Assembly: GCA_964592455.1 (NCBI GenBank)
Contig: CAZQDQ010000012.1
Coordinates: 1-15,139, forward strand
Source of the DNA: MFAQ01 sp964592455
Lineage (GTDB): Bacteria; Patescibacteriota; Microgenomatia; UBA1400; MFAQ01
Reading direction: 5' to 3'
DNA length: 15,139 bases
Shown: positions 1 through 9,900 of the stretch, piece after piece
How the letters are laid out: each line of letters starts with the position of its first letter
Numbering within the stretch: the first letter of the stretch is position 1
The notes under the pieces: model-generated
Seen by the model: the letters and a program-made list of their open reading frames with translations, nothing else
Told to the model about the DNA's origin: nothing
Databases searched by the model: none
Translations under genes and position numbers: made by a program

Positions 1-1
1 T

Positions 2-685
2 TTTCAAGTCAAAAATTATGATAGCGTTGATGCTGTCATAGATAGCACTTCAGGCAAAATCGCAGTTATTGAGTCAGTTAGAGTTACTGCTACAGTTGAT
101 CCTACAATTAGTTTCTCTATTGCTGGTATTGCCTCTGGTCAAAACCCCTGTGGTACCGGTGTCACCAATCAAACAGACGTAGATACTAGTACAGGTACCA
201 ATGCCCCACTAGCCGTTCCCTTTGGAACATTGTCCCTCAACACATTCAAAGATGCAGCCCACTTGCTAACAGTCTCCACAAACGCCGCTAATGGATACAC
301 AGTTACAGCCCAAGAAAACGATCAACTAGGTAAAGATGGAGGAACTTCTCCATATATTCCCGATACAGACGGTGATAATGGCACAGCCGATGAAACCACT
401 ACAGACACCTGGGATACAGCTACGGGCAATCCAGGTTTTGGTTACACTCTAAAAGCGGTTTCTGGCGCTACCGTTCCTTTTACTTCTACAGGAGCAAATT
501 TCAACGCCCGCCGCTTTCCTTCGGTTGCCGACCCAGACTCACCACTTATCGCAACAGTTATGAGTCACACCGCTACTGCGGACAGTCACACCGCTAATGT
601 CTGCTATCGAATTTCAGTCGACGCCACCCAAGCTGCCGGAGATTACGAAAACCAAATTACCTACACAGCAACTGCTTCTTTTTAA
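2..685 (+). CDS. Secreted WxL-like beta-sandwich surface protein, 5' end missing
   Basis: The reading frame is open from the window edge to a TAA at 683-685, so the first 227 visible residues are the C-terminal part of a longer protein and its start is outside the window. An ATG- or TTG-based start near 230 would be artificial, because clean coding sequence continues upstream of it. The visible part is rich in Thr, Ser, Ala, Asp and Asn, with no membrane segment. It contains an LLTVSTNAANGYTVTA stretch and ends AGDYENQITYTATASF. Both resemble the beta strands of WxL cell-wall proteins and related secreted beta-sandwich proteins, although the WxL signature itself is not evident. The next gene begins 4 bp downstream and encodes a DUF916-like protein, the usual partner of WxL proteins, which supports the assignment. 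I infer an exported surface protein. The exact family is uncertain. Confidence 0.7.
   Translation, partial: FQVKNYDSVDAVIDSTSGKIAVIESVRVTATVDPTISFSIAGIASGQNPCGTGVTNQTDVDTSTGTNAPLAVPFGTLSLNTFKDAAHLLTVSTNAANGYTVTAQENDQLGKDGGTSPYIPDTDGDNGTADETTTDTWDTATGNPGFGYTLKAVSGATVPFTSTGANFNARRFPSVADPDSPLIATVMSHTATADSHTANVCYRISVDATQAAGDYENQITYTATASF
563..596 (+). repeat. 13-bp in-frame direct repeat
   Basis: AGTCACACCGCTA occurs at 563-575 and again at 584-596, offset by 21 bp (seven codons). It encodes SHTA-TAD-SHTA within the WxL-like protein. It looks like a small tandem duplication or slippage product in a surface-exposed loop. Confidence 0.75.
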
Positions 686-689
686 AGAA

Positions 690-1649
690 ATGAAAAAACT
701 ATCCACTGCCCTAATAATTACTATCTATCTTTTATTTGCAAACCAAACAGAAGCGGCCACATCTACAATCACTGCCATTCCTCCCAGGCTTCAAATAGAA
801 GCCAGTCCAGGTGAAACAATCAAAAAAATAATAAAGGTCAGAAACGACACGGAAGATCAGCAATACTTTAGTATTTTTGTAAACGACTTTATAGTTGACT
901 CTCAAACCAATACCCCAATTCCTATCTCTGAAAACATTACCAGTCGCTGGTCGGCTCGCAAGTGGATTACAGCACCCAAAATGATCCCAGTCGACAAAGG
1001 ACAAACCCAAAACATAGAAATCACCATCAGAGTTCCCACAACAGTACTTCCTGGTGGCCACTACGCTATGGTCACCTACATGCCAAATGCAGATCTAAAA
1101 CCAGGTGAGCTCAAAAAAACAGCCACCATAATTGGTCAAAGAGTGGGAACACTTCTTTATGTCACTATCAAGGGAAATATCACCGAAAAAGCCAGCCTTC
1201 TAGAGTTCTCCACACCTAAACACACCGAAAAAGGTCCAGTTGAGTTTACAGGTAAATTAGAAAATCTCTCAGACACTCATATTCAACCAAGTGGGTTTAT
1301 TCGCATCACAGATATGTTTAACAAAGAAGTTGCCAAACTACCACTAAACTTAGGAAATATTTTTCCCGAAAACACAAAAAGTTTTCAAGCACAATGGAAT
1401 CAAAAATGGGGTTACGGTCGATATAGCGCAGAACTAAACCTTGTTTATGGAAGTCAAAATAACGTTATTGGCGGCATGATTTACTTTTGGCTCTTTCCCA
1501 TCAGCGCCGTTATTTACTCACTAATAGCTTTTATATCCATTCTTATCATCATCATACTCTTAAGCAAACGCAACCGCAGACATCAAGAAGAACTAGAAAG
1601 AGAGGTCAGAGAACTCCAAAGAGAAATAGAGATACTAGAAAAAAAGTAA
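690..1649 (+). CDS. DUF916 / WxL-interacting-protein-like membrane protein
   Basis: This is a 319-residue protein. The chosen ATG at 690 lies 4 bp after the previous stop and gives a proper signal peptide (MKK, then a hydrophobic stretch, cleavage around residues 20-23). An in-frame ATG at 597 lies inside the upstream gene and would bury the signal peptide. Residues about 25-160 form an immunoglobulin-like domain. Its IPPRLQIEASPGE opening and PTTVLPGGHYAMVTYMP strand match the pattern of DUF916 domains in WxL-interacting proteins. Residues about 165-260 look like a second beta domain, comparable to DUF3324. One membrane helix lies at about 267-291. It is followed by a basic stop-transfer patch and a charged heptad-like helix (about 297-319), probably a short cytoplasmic coiled coil. 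The family is thought to anchor partner proteins at the cell surface. No Shine-Dalgarno is seen, so translational coupling to the upstream gene is likely. Confidence 0.75.
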   Translation: MKKLSTALIITIYLLFANQTEAATSTITAIPPRLQIEASPGETIKKIIKVRNDTEDQQYFSIFVNDFIVDSQTNTPIPISENITSRWSARKWITAPKMIPVDKGQTQNIEITIRVPTTVLPGGHYAMVTYMPNADLKPGELKKTATIIGQRVGTLLYVTIKGNITEKASLLEFSTPKHTEKGPVEFTGKLENLSDTHIQPSGFIRITDMFNKEVAKLPLNLGNIFPENTKSFQAQWNQKWGYGRYSAELNLVYGSQNNVIGGMIYFWLFPISAVIYSLIAFISILIIIILLSKRNRRHQEELEREVRELQREIEILEKK

Positions 1650-1650
1650 A

Positions 1651-3252
1651 ATGATAAAGATTACCCAGTTAATTTTTACTGGAATTATTTTAATATATAC
1701 ACTTGGTACAAAATCAGCCCTGGCTGTTAGCACTGTTACAGAAACTTCCGATGTTACAGCTACTGTTCCCTCATCATCTTTGTACGGCCCAAATCTAATC
1801 TCACCACCAAACAACTCCTCTACAAACAATCCCAAAACTACATTTATATGGAAAGGTTCCTCCTCTGGTTATCTTAGTCATTACGACCTTTTTATTGATG
1901 ACGCTATTTTTGCCGGCAATATCCCTAACAATCTCACTAGTCAAGATTTCTATTTTTATACCGCCAGTGCATCTTCTAGCATTTTTTATATATCGCTCAA
2001 GCAAAATCAAACCGAGGGGTATCACACCTGGAAAGTATCTGTTTACGACGAATTTGGACAAAACACCACAACAAACAGTTGGACTTACTATATCGACTCT
2101 GTCGCTCCTTTTATTTCGCTTACAAAAGTTAACACAACCTCCTACTCTTGGAACACATCAGTATCCGGGTCAATCCCCGAAGAAAGCCAAAGATATTTAA
2201 CTGTCAGTGGAAGTAGTCCAAAACTATCAGGAAAAGTAGAAACAAACGCTAACTTTCAATTTAGTCTTATCTGTCCATCTGGTGCTCCCTCAACTTGTAC
2301 CAATCAGTCGTGGGTTAGCAACTCAACAGACGGCAACTGGGAACAGCAACTTGTGAGCTTAGCGCCTGACATCAACTACTCTGTGATTCTTTCCGCTACA
2401 GATGCCTCAAACAATACTACAATATTTCCCACTTTTTACTTAAAGTATAAAAGCTCATCTGTAACAGCAACTTCTACTCCTACTACAACCCCCACCGAAA
2501 CTACAACCCCATCACCAACCTTGCCAAGTTTAGCCACACCAACTCAACTGCCCCTACCATCGACCTCCATTACCATAACCCCACCTCCAAATTTGGCGGC
2601 TCAAATAACCCCAACTCCCTTTTTAGCCAAAACTCCACCAGCCCCAACACCCCCCCCAAGAAAACAAGCGGCTGTAGTAATAGAACCAAACTATCTTAAT
2701 TTACTCTTAATCATTCTCCTTTGTATCGGTCTACCCACCCACCTAATTCTCTCAGCCTTTAGTCTCGGAATCAAAGCAAAAGACAGTCTAAGGTTTGTAC
2801 TGCTCTATGGTTTCCCATTTTTAAGACGCCACAATGCCACCAGCAGACCGTTCAGTCAAATCACCCTTTACGATACCAAAAACCCTCAAAAAGCAGTCTA
2901 CGTAAGCCTCAGTGACATCAATGGTAAATACTTCCTCCCAAACAACCTTCCAAACCAAATATTAGTAAGGGTCAAAAAAGTCGCCTACAACTGGAAAGAC
3001 CAGCTACTAAACAAAAATATCCTACTCTCATCCTGTCTAGTTACTTATCAAAAAAGACCTTTAACTGACAAGGAGCTTCTTCAAAACTATATCTATAACA
3101 ATATAAAGGTTATTCCTCTGGCAGTAGCCCTAATTACCTCTACAGTCTGTATGTACTTCCTAAGAAACTCATATACTACTGCCTATCTCTACCTTACTCT
3201 TCAGTACATCTACTCCGAGTATTTCTACCCCAAAAAATGGATCAAAAAATAA
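1651..3252 (+). CDS. Stalked membrane surface protein with beta-sandwich ectodomain
   Basis: This is a 533-residue protein starting 1 bp after the stop of the previous gene, so it is almost certainly in the same operon. It has an N-terminal signal or anchor helix (about 5-25). A first extracellular beta module (about 46-150) resembles bacterial Ig/FN3-type domains of the 'P.n.st.n.ttfiW' type. A second (about 151-266) has two cysteines and a DASNNTT stretch typical of Ig-like repeats. Residues about 269-338 are a Pro/Thr/Ser stalk, and a membrane helix lies at about 347-374. A small domain (about 398-442) carries the VSLSDINGKYFLPNNLP motif of carboxypeptidase-regulatory-like beta domains. 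The protein ends with two more hydrophobic segments (about 485-503 and 506-522). Topology and function are inferred, and no enzyme motif is visible. By position it probably works with the two preceding surface proteins. Confidence 0.7.
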   Translation: MIKITQLIFTGIILIYTLGTKSALAVSTVTETSDVTATVPSSSLYGPNLISPPNNSSTNNPKTTFIWKGSSSGYLSHYDLFIDDAIFAGNIPNNLTSQDFYFYTASASSSIFYISLKQNQTEGYHTWKVSVYDEFGQNTTTNSWTYYIDSVAPFISLTKVNTTSYSWNTSVSGSIPEESQRYLTVSGSSPKLSGKVETNANFQFSLICPSGAPSTCTNQSWVSNSTDGNWEQQLVSLAPDINYSVILSATDASNNTTIFPTFYLKYKSSSVTATSTPTTTPTETTTPSPTLPSLATPTQLPLPSTSITITPPPNLAAQITPTPFLAKTPPAPTPPPRKQAAVVIEPNYLNLLLIILLCIGLPTHLILSAFSLGIKAKDSLRFVLLYGFPFLRRHNATSRPFSQITLYDTKNPQKAVYVSLSDINGKYFLPNNLPNQILVRVKKVAYNWKDQLLNKNILLSSCLVTYQKRPLTDKELLQNYIYNNIKVIPLAVALITSTVCMYFLRNSYTTAYLYLTLQYIYSEYFYPKKWIKK

Positions 3253-3663
3253 TCAGCTAGACAGACAAAAACAAGTTCCTGCTCTCTATATTTGAAATGT
3301 TTTGCTACATATGTTGCACTTTTGATACACCTTGAGACTGTCAAAACACCGAATCTCCACAACACAAAGTATAACTTAAAAAAATTTTGTAGGCTGAAAT
3401 AAACAGGATCGTAAATATGGATACTAACAATATATATCTAAATACATCAAATATATTTTCACAGATAAAACAAGCTTAAATCATATGTCCGCAAAAAATA
3501 AATATATTTTAAGTTCAATAAACGCATGAAAAATATAATTACCGCATAATATAGCGTCAATTAATCAAACAATAAAACTGTCTGATAAACAATTGAACTT
3601 AGCAAAGACAAATAAAACTTAAGATCGTACAAACCTAAGTTTCAAACAGTTTATTAAATAGAG
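3253..3663. other. AT-rich intergenic region
   Basis: About 410 bp separates the three-gene surface operon from the promoter of the giant gene. No open frame of useful length, RNA gene, CRISPR repeat or convincing hairpin-plus-T-run terminator is visible. It is markedly more AT-rich than the flanking genes. It contains short AT-only repeats (an 11-bp copy at 3449-3459 and 3500-3510) and a weak 7-bp inverted repeat (AACTTAG / CTAAGTT, about 3595-3640). A terminator for the upstream operon is expected here but cannot be placed. Confidence 0.6.
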
Positions 3664-3692
3664 TTGACTTCCTTTACAAATGTTTCTATATT
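3664..3692 (+). promoter_or_regulatory. Sigma-70-type promoter of the giant surface gene
   Basis: TTGACT (3664-3669) and TATATT (3687-3692) are separated by exactly 17 bp, each matching the consensus at five of six positions. Transcription would begin near 3699. The promoter faces the giant gene and is the best match in the intergenic region. It implies a leader of about 214 nt. Confidence 0.65.
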
Positions 3693-3912
3693 TAATATAT
3701 AACCGTCTAATATCGTCTAATTTGAACCTAAACAGTAGTTATCAACATAAACAAATCAGTGTTAATAAACGACTTTTCTCAACAAGATTTTCTTCAAAAC
3801 AAATCCAAAACAAACAGATATATTGTTTTAGAACTTGTTACTGCGAGCGCTATTTTCCTAGCCCCTATTCTTTTTCTCATTCTAATAAGTTCAACATAGA
3901 TTTATTTGCTTC
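3693..3912 (+). promoter_or_regulatory. Long G-poor, AUG-free 5' leader
   Basis: Between the predicted -10 box and the giant gene's ATG there are about 220 nt with only about 21 G residues and not one ATG. The first AUG of the predicted mRNA is therefore the giant gene's start at 3913. No Shine-Dalgarno precedes it. The shortage of G predicts an unstructured leader and argues against a riboswitch. An open frame through this region (from an ATG at 3680) starts inside the promoter spacer and is not believed to be a gene. Confidence 0.45.
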
Positions 3913-6900
3913 ATGACCCTGCCCAAAAACAATCACTCACTTTTAACCGAGTTTGCAAATTTCTTATCTGAATCAGGATTATCTTCAGTTTCAATCAAAA
4001 ATTATATTAGTGACCTAAGACATTTTTTTGGCTTTCTGGAAGTAAATGGTAACCCAGACTTACATAGTCTCTATCAAAATATTTCAAAATACACCAAAGA
4101 ATATCAAATTAATCAACAAGACATTTTCACACCAATTAATACCATCAACAGAAGACTCGCCTCTATCAGAAGGCTAACCACTTACTTAAAAGTTACCTAT
4201 TTCGCAGACACATACGAAGAAAACAATCGAGTAGATCAAATAACATCATTAGCAACCAAAGCCCCAAGTCCAACTTCTAGCAAAAAAATAATTGACCAGT
4301 TTAATTTTTTTCTAAAATCAGAGAAAAAAACTCATTCTACAATTAAAAACTATTGTTCTGATCTCTATCACTACTTTAACTGGATTGCTAAACACACCCC
4401 GTTCAACACCCATCATTTAAGTCAAGTATTAAGCAAAGAACAACTAAATAGCTATGTTTCCTTCTTGAAACTATCTCAAACAACAGCCTCTGTCATTAGT
4501 AGACGCCAGTCATCCGTCAAAAAATTAGCTAGCTTTTGTCACAAACAAGGATATATAGACCAAAACCCATTCGAGTACGTCCAACAAGATACAAAGCTAT
4601 CTCCACTTTCATGGCTAAAAAGATATTTGCCCAAACCTAGAAACCCCTCTAATGCCGCCAAAAGCCTTTCGGCACTCAAACAAAGCAATCTAGCCAAGGC
4701 TTATTACAGATACCACCAGCTCCCTTTTACCCCATATCTCCACCTTGCTCTTCTAGTAATTGCTACAACCACCATGGCCCTCCTCGCTTACAATCAGATT
4801 ATTAAAAACGCTAAACCCAGCTTAGCAGGAACTTCACTTGTCCGCCCCAAAAGACAACTATCTTTCCAAGGTAGACTTAGTGACTCAGTCGGTACACCCA
4901 TCGTTACCACAGTCAATGTCAACTTTAAACTCTGGGATCAGCTATCTGGCGGTACAGAAGGTACCTGTACCGGAGCTGGTGGTGAAGACTGTCTCTATAA
5001 AACAGGAACTTGTTCAATCACCCCTGACAATCAAGGAATCTTTAACACACTTATAGGCGATACTGTTTGTGGGGCTGAAATTCCTCAATCTGTTTTTGCT
5101 GACAATCAAAATATTTACTTAGAAGTAGGTGTTGGCGCCGAAACCCTCACCCCCAGACAGCAAATTGCAACAGTTGGTTACGCCCTTAATTCCGAAACCC
5201 TCCAGGGGTATCCAGCAGCAAATCCTGCCACTATAAATAGTGTTCCGGTAATTGACAACTCAGGCAACATCAATATCTCTGCTACTTCCCCATCTATAAT
5301 TTCCACTTCTGGAAACTTCACTTTGACCGGTGAATCTCTTACTCTTACCACCGAGGTTAGCTCTGGTGGAGACATTACTCTTCAGCCAGACGCCCTAGGG
5401 GCAGGCCAGGTGTTAGCCATAGGCAGTACTACCACCCAAGACTTTTTCAGAGTCACCAACGCCAATCTAACTAGTGGTAGTCTAATTTCCGGCTATGTAG
5501 GTAACGATGTCGCTACTGGTAGTGGCAATTTGTTAATGCTCAGTTCTGGTGCAACTGAAACTGCCAAATTTAGGGTCACAGCCGATGGTCGCACTACTAT
5601 TTCTACCGCTACAGTTTCAGCCATTACAGCCGCACTCACAGTGGACCAAAACGGGACTGGTGATATTTTTACTGGTTCTGCTTCTGGTATCACCAAATTT
5701 AATATCGCCAACTCAGGAGCCATCAATGTTTTAGATGGAGTGGCCCACACTATCAACGATGTTTCTGGAAATTTAACTTTAACTAGTAACTCAAATACTA
5801 TTTCTCTAAACGACAACGTTACTTTTGCTGGCACCACCACTTTGAATGGTCAAACCTACACCTGGCCAGCATCGGCCGGATCAAATACTTATGTATTACA
5901 AACCAATGGTTCAGGTACACTAAGCTGGGTTGCTCAAACTGGTGGTGGAGACTCATATTGGGGTCAAGCAAATGGCACTCTTTATCCTCTAAACTCCACC
6001 GTTGATTTTCTTTTAGGTGGCCAAGCCAGCTCTTCCGCCAAATTTGCGGTTTTAAATCTAAATGCCGGAACTCCGACAGCAACCATCGCGGGTACTACAG
6101 CCAACGCCGCTCTTTTTTACGATGGTAACGGTAATATTTCTACCACTAACCGCCAAAGTTTAGTTTTAGGAAACTCTGCCACCTACAATACCACTGGAAA
6201 TATTTTGTTAAACCCCAACGGCACCGGCAATATCGGTATCGGAACAACAGACCCTCAAGCAAAACTAGATATCGAAAACTCAAGTGGAACTTCTTTGCAA
6301 ATCGACAACTCTTCAACCGGACAATCACTAGATATCAACGCTAACTCCACAACCACCGAAAATATCGTGGACATTTCTGGAACTAGTTTAACCAGCGGAA
6401 ATCTCTTAGCCATGAAATCTGACACAAACAGAACCGCTTTTTCTTTTAGCAACTCCGATCAGTTTATTGGTGGTCAAACCGACCAACGCACCATTGCTAC
6501 TGGCACTCCCGTTGATACTTTTGTTTATGACACCAGCAAAGATATCGATGGTGGTCTCTGGCGAAATGATGATCGCGGAAAAGCCAGTAGTTGGTACAAC
6601 GAAACAATCGATAATATCGGTGCTAGTTGTGTAGTCGATACCAACGATCGTTGTGGTACTCGCGAATTTCCTGCCAAAGCCATCATAGTAGCTACCACTA
6701 CTAGAATTTATATTTACGATGCCAAAGACAACACCCTCTGGATGGATTTTCGCAAAGGCTCCGGCACTACCGAACAAATGATTGGACCAACCACTAACTC
6801 CACTGGATCTTCTCTTTGGGCACTTGATGGAAAAATTTACTACGGAAACAACGGATCGGTCGGAGGACTCTATGTTATCGATTTTAAAAATGACAAAGCC

Positions 6901-9900
6901 ATAAAATACGATGCCACCAACGATTATCTCGGCAACAAAACCATCGACAATAGAAACTCTACTTTCACTTGGGTAGCAGGACCTTCTGCTCCCATTGTTA
7001 ACGCCACGATAAACGACGTCCACGCCAGAAACATTAACAGTAAAGTTTATGTCGTCGTCGGCACAGACGCTGGTATGTCTGTAATCAATGAAACCGACAG
7101 AACTGTCTATGACTACGATGATGAGGTAGGAGCAGCCGATAATGACTACAACAGTGTGTGGTTGGATCGGGATGGAAACTTGTGGGATCTCAACGAAACC
7201 GCTCTACAACTAGACAAATGGACCAATGTCATAGCCGACATTGCCGACGAAAACCCCGGCAATCCTGATTCTGTTTGGGACGAATCCTCAACTCCAGCAC
7301 TATTTGCGTCCGCTCAAACCATTAATATTGCTCCCAGTGCCCTCTTTATTACCGATGGAACCAGCACCATAGATGGCAAATCTCCAACAATCTACGCCGG
7401 CCACAACGGCGGACTGACTGCCATCAACACCAAAGCCAACGACGAAACCAACGGGTCGGTTAAATATTACACAAGCACCTATATTACAGATGAAATGATT
7501 GGTGATATCCGTGCCATGTGGCCACTTAACGCTACTGTCACCAGCTCCGACCTCGAAGATATCTCAGTAAAAACCAACGACCTTACTGCCACTAACATTG
7601 ATTCTTCTGACGCAGCAAATGGCGTCCGAAGAGATTCCACCGACTTTGATGGCTCCACCGAAAATCTATCAATTGCCAATGCTTCCGACGCGGATCTTGA
7701 CTTTAATAGTACAGAAAATTTTACTATTTCTGCTTGGGTTTACCCCACCACCATGGCCGGATCAGGCGAACAAGACGGCATAATAACCAAATGGGACGAA
7801 ACAAGCACACTCCGTGGATATCGTTTAGTCTTAACTAACGATGATGCCGATACAACAGGTAATTTTAAAGCCGAAATCTATGACGAAAGCGCTGACCAAA
7901 CCATCACCGCAAGCAGTCCCAACGACTCAGTGGCGCAAAACACTTGGTATCACGTCGTTATAACCTTTAATGGTGGTACTGCCGGAGCAGCAGGAGATCT
8001 TAAACTCTATGTCGACGGTGTTCTCTTAGCCCAAAACACTCTTAATGCAAGTTTCCTCGGACTGGAAGATGTTGCTAATGACTTTGTTATCGGCGACTAC
8101 GATGCCACAGACGTAGTCGCTGCAAATACCGGGTTCGCCGGACGAATCGATGATGTTCTGATAACAGCAGAAACTATTACCGCAGGAAATATCCTTAGTT
8201 TATACAATGTGGGACACAAAGCCATTCAAAACCACACAACCAGCAGAATTACCGGAGTAACTGGTACTGATAATTATCAACGGTTGATGGGTAATGCTTC
8301 GGGAGGAACATCAACCAGTAACCGTGTCTTTGCCGTCTCCGTCGATGATAGTAATCAATATATTTATGCCGGCTTAAACGACGCATCTGCCAATACTGGT
8401 GGTTTAACTGCAGTTGGCATTGACAGTGATTCAGCTATGGACCTTTACGACTCTACAGCAAATATCAATAAGGACGATGACCTCGGCACTCAGTTTTCTG
8501 CCAACGATGTGGTAGCTTTTTCTCTCTCTGGTACCTCTTGCCCTGCTTACAACAGTGGCAGCACAACCTGCAACAACAGCTCCACTCTTTCAATCTTAGG
8601 CACCAACGATGCCACCTACTACAACTGGATGGAAACCTCAAACCTCTCTCTTTACTCAACCCTTGCTACTCTAACAAGTCCAGAAATTACCAAAAACGAA
8701 GTAAATATCAACAGTATTTTTAGAATTTTTAATACTTACAACAATTTATCTCAATCTTCAACCGGCGAAAGCATTTACACACCCGCCCTATCTGTAGATA
8801 GTAACGGCAACTTTATTTACAACTATTTGGGAACTTCTACCAGTACCATAGCCATGGATTTTAATGATTCAGTTCTTACCACTGGCACTCTTGCCGACTT
8901 CTCGTCTACTGCTCTAACTACTGGCACTCTAGTGAATTTAAATAACAGCAACACTTCCGCCACTGGCAACACTTTAGTTGTTAATCATTATGGCTCCGAT
9001 GGTTATGCCTTACGAGTCAACGACGAAGCTGCAGATACCACTCCCTTTGTGATTGATGAAACTGGAAATGTTGGTCTTGGTGATACTTCTCCAGCTTCTT
9101 TGCTTACCGTTGGTAATGGAGATTTATTCCAAGTAAATTCTTCCGGTATTATTGCCTCAATCGACGGGGTCGCCCACACTATCGATGATGTTTCTGGAAA
9201 TTTAACTTTGACCAGTAACTCTAATACTATTTCTCTAAACGACAATGTTACTTTTGCAGGAACAACTACTCTAAATTCTTTAACCTATACCTGGCCAGCC
9301 TCTCAAAACAGTAATTACATTTTGCAAACCAACGGTACTGGTACTTTAAGTTGGATCGATCTGAACACCGCCGTCACTAGTTACTGGTCTCAAGCAAACG
9401 GAGCTCTTTTTCCAAACAATTCTACCGTTGACTTTCTTGTTGGTGCACAGGCAACCGATTCTGCCAAGTTTGCCGTCTTAAATATAAACTCAGGCACTCC
9501 AGTTGCCTCTATTTCTAGTGGCCTCTCTGGTGTCAGCAGTTTTCTAACTGCCGATGGAATTCTGGCAACCACCAACAATCAAACCTTAACTATTGGCAAT
9601 AGTACCACTGGAAATATTTCTATCGCCACCGGCACCAAAACTGTAACCGTAAACAGCAGTACCTGGGATATAACCGGTGCTGGAGTCGCCTCTGGGCTAA
9701 CGGGATTAAGTTCTTCTGGCACAATCACCTTCTCAGGACTCTCGGCTAGTTCCGCAGTTTACACCGATGGATCTTCAAACCTCACCTCTATCGCCCCTAC
9801 CACTGGTATTTTAGGTTTCTGGCAAAGAGGGTCTGGCTCACTTGCCCCCTGGTGGGTTACCGACTCAGTTAACATCGGAAGCAACGCCACTACGTCAGCC

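Noticed and set aside
597..689. N-terminal extension of the DUF916-like protein to an ATG at 597
   Set aside because: It overlaps the upstream gene by almost 90 bp and would place 31 residues before an evident signal peptide.
3440..3515. Repeated AAATATATTTT in the intergenic region as a possible iteron or operator
   Set aside because: Only two copies, AT-only and self-complementary, as expected by chance in such AT-rich DNA.
3680..3916. 78-residue open frame whose stop overlaps the giant gene's ATG (ATGA)
   Set aside because: Its ATG lies within the promoter spacer, upstream of the predicted transcription start. Its composition (Asn, Ser, Phe, Gln, Lys) looks like translated AT-rich DNA and no motif is visible.
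4261..4620. Active integrase or mobile element
   Set aside because: Only the core-binding part is present. No R-H-R-Y catalytic domain, attachment repeats or other mobility genes are visible in the window.
6406..7023. 205-residue minus-strand open frame inside the giant gene
   Set aside because: It is a shadow of the plus-strand frame, which shows clear propeller strands here. The translated minus strand has no recognisable domain.
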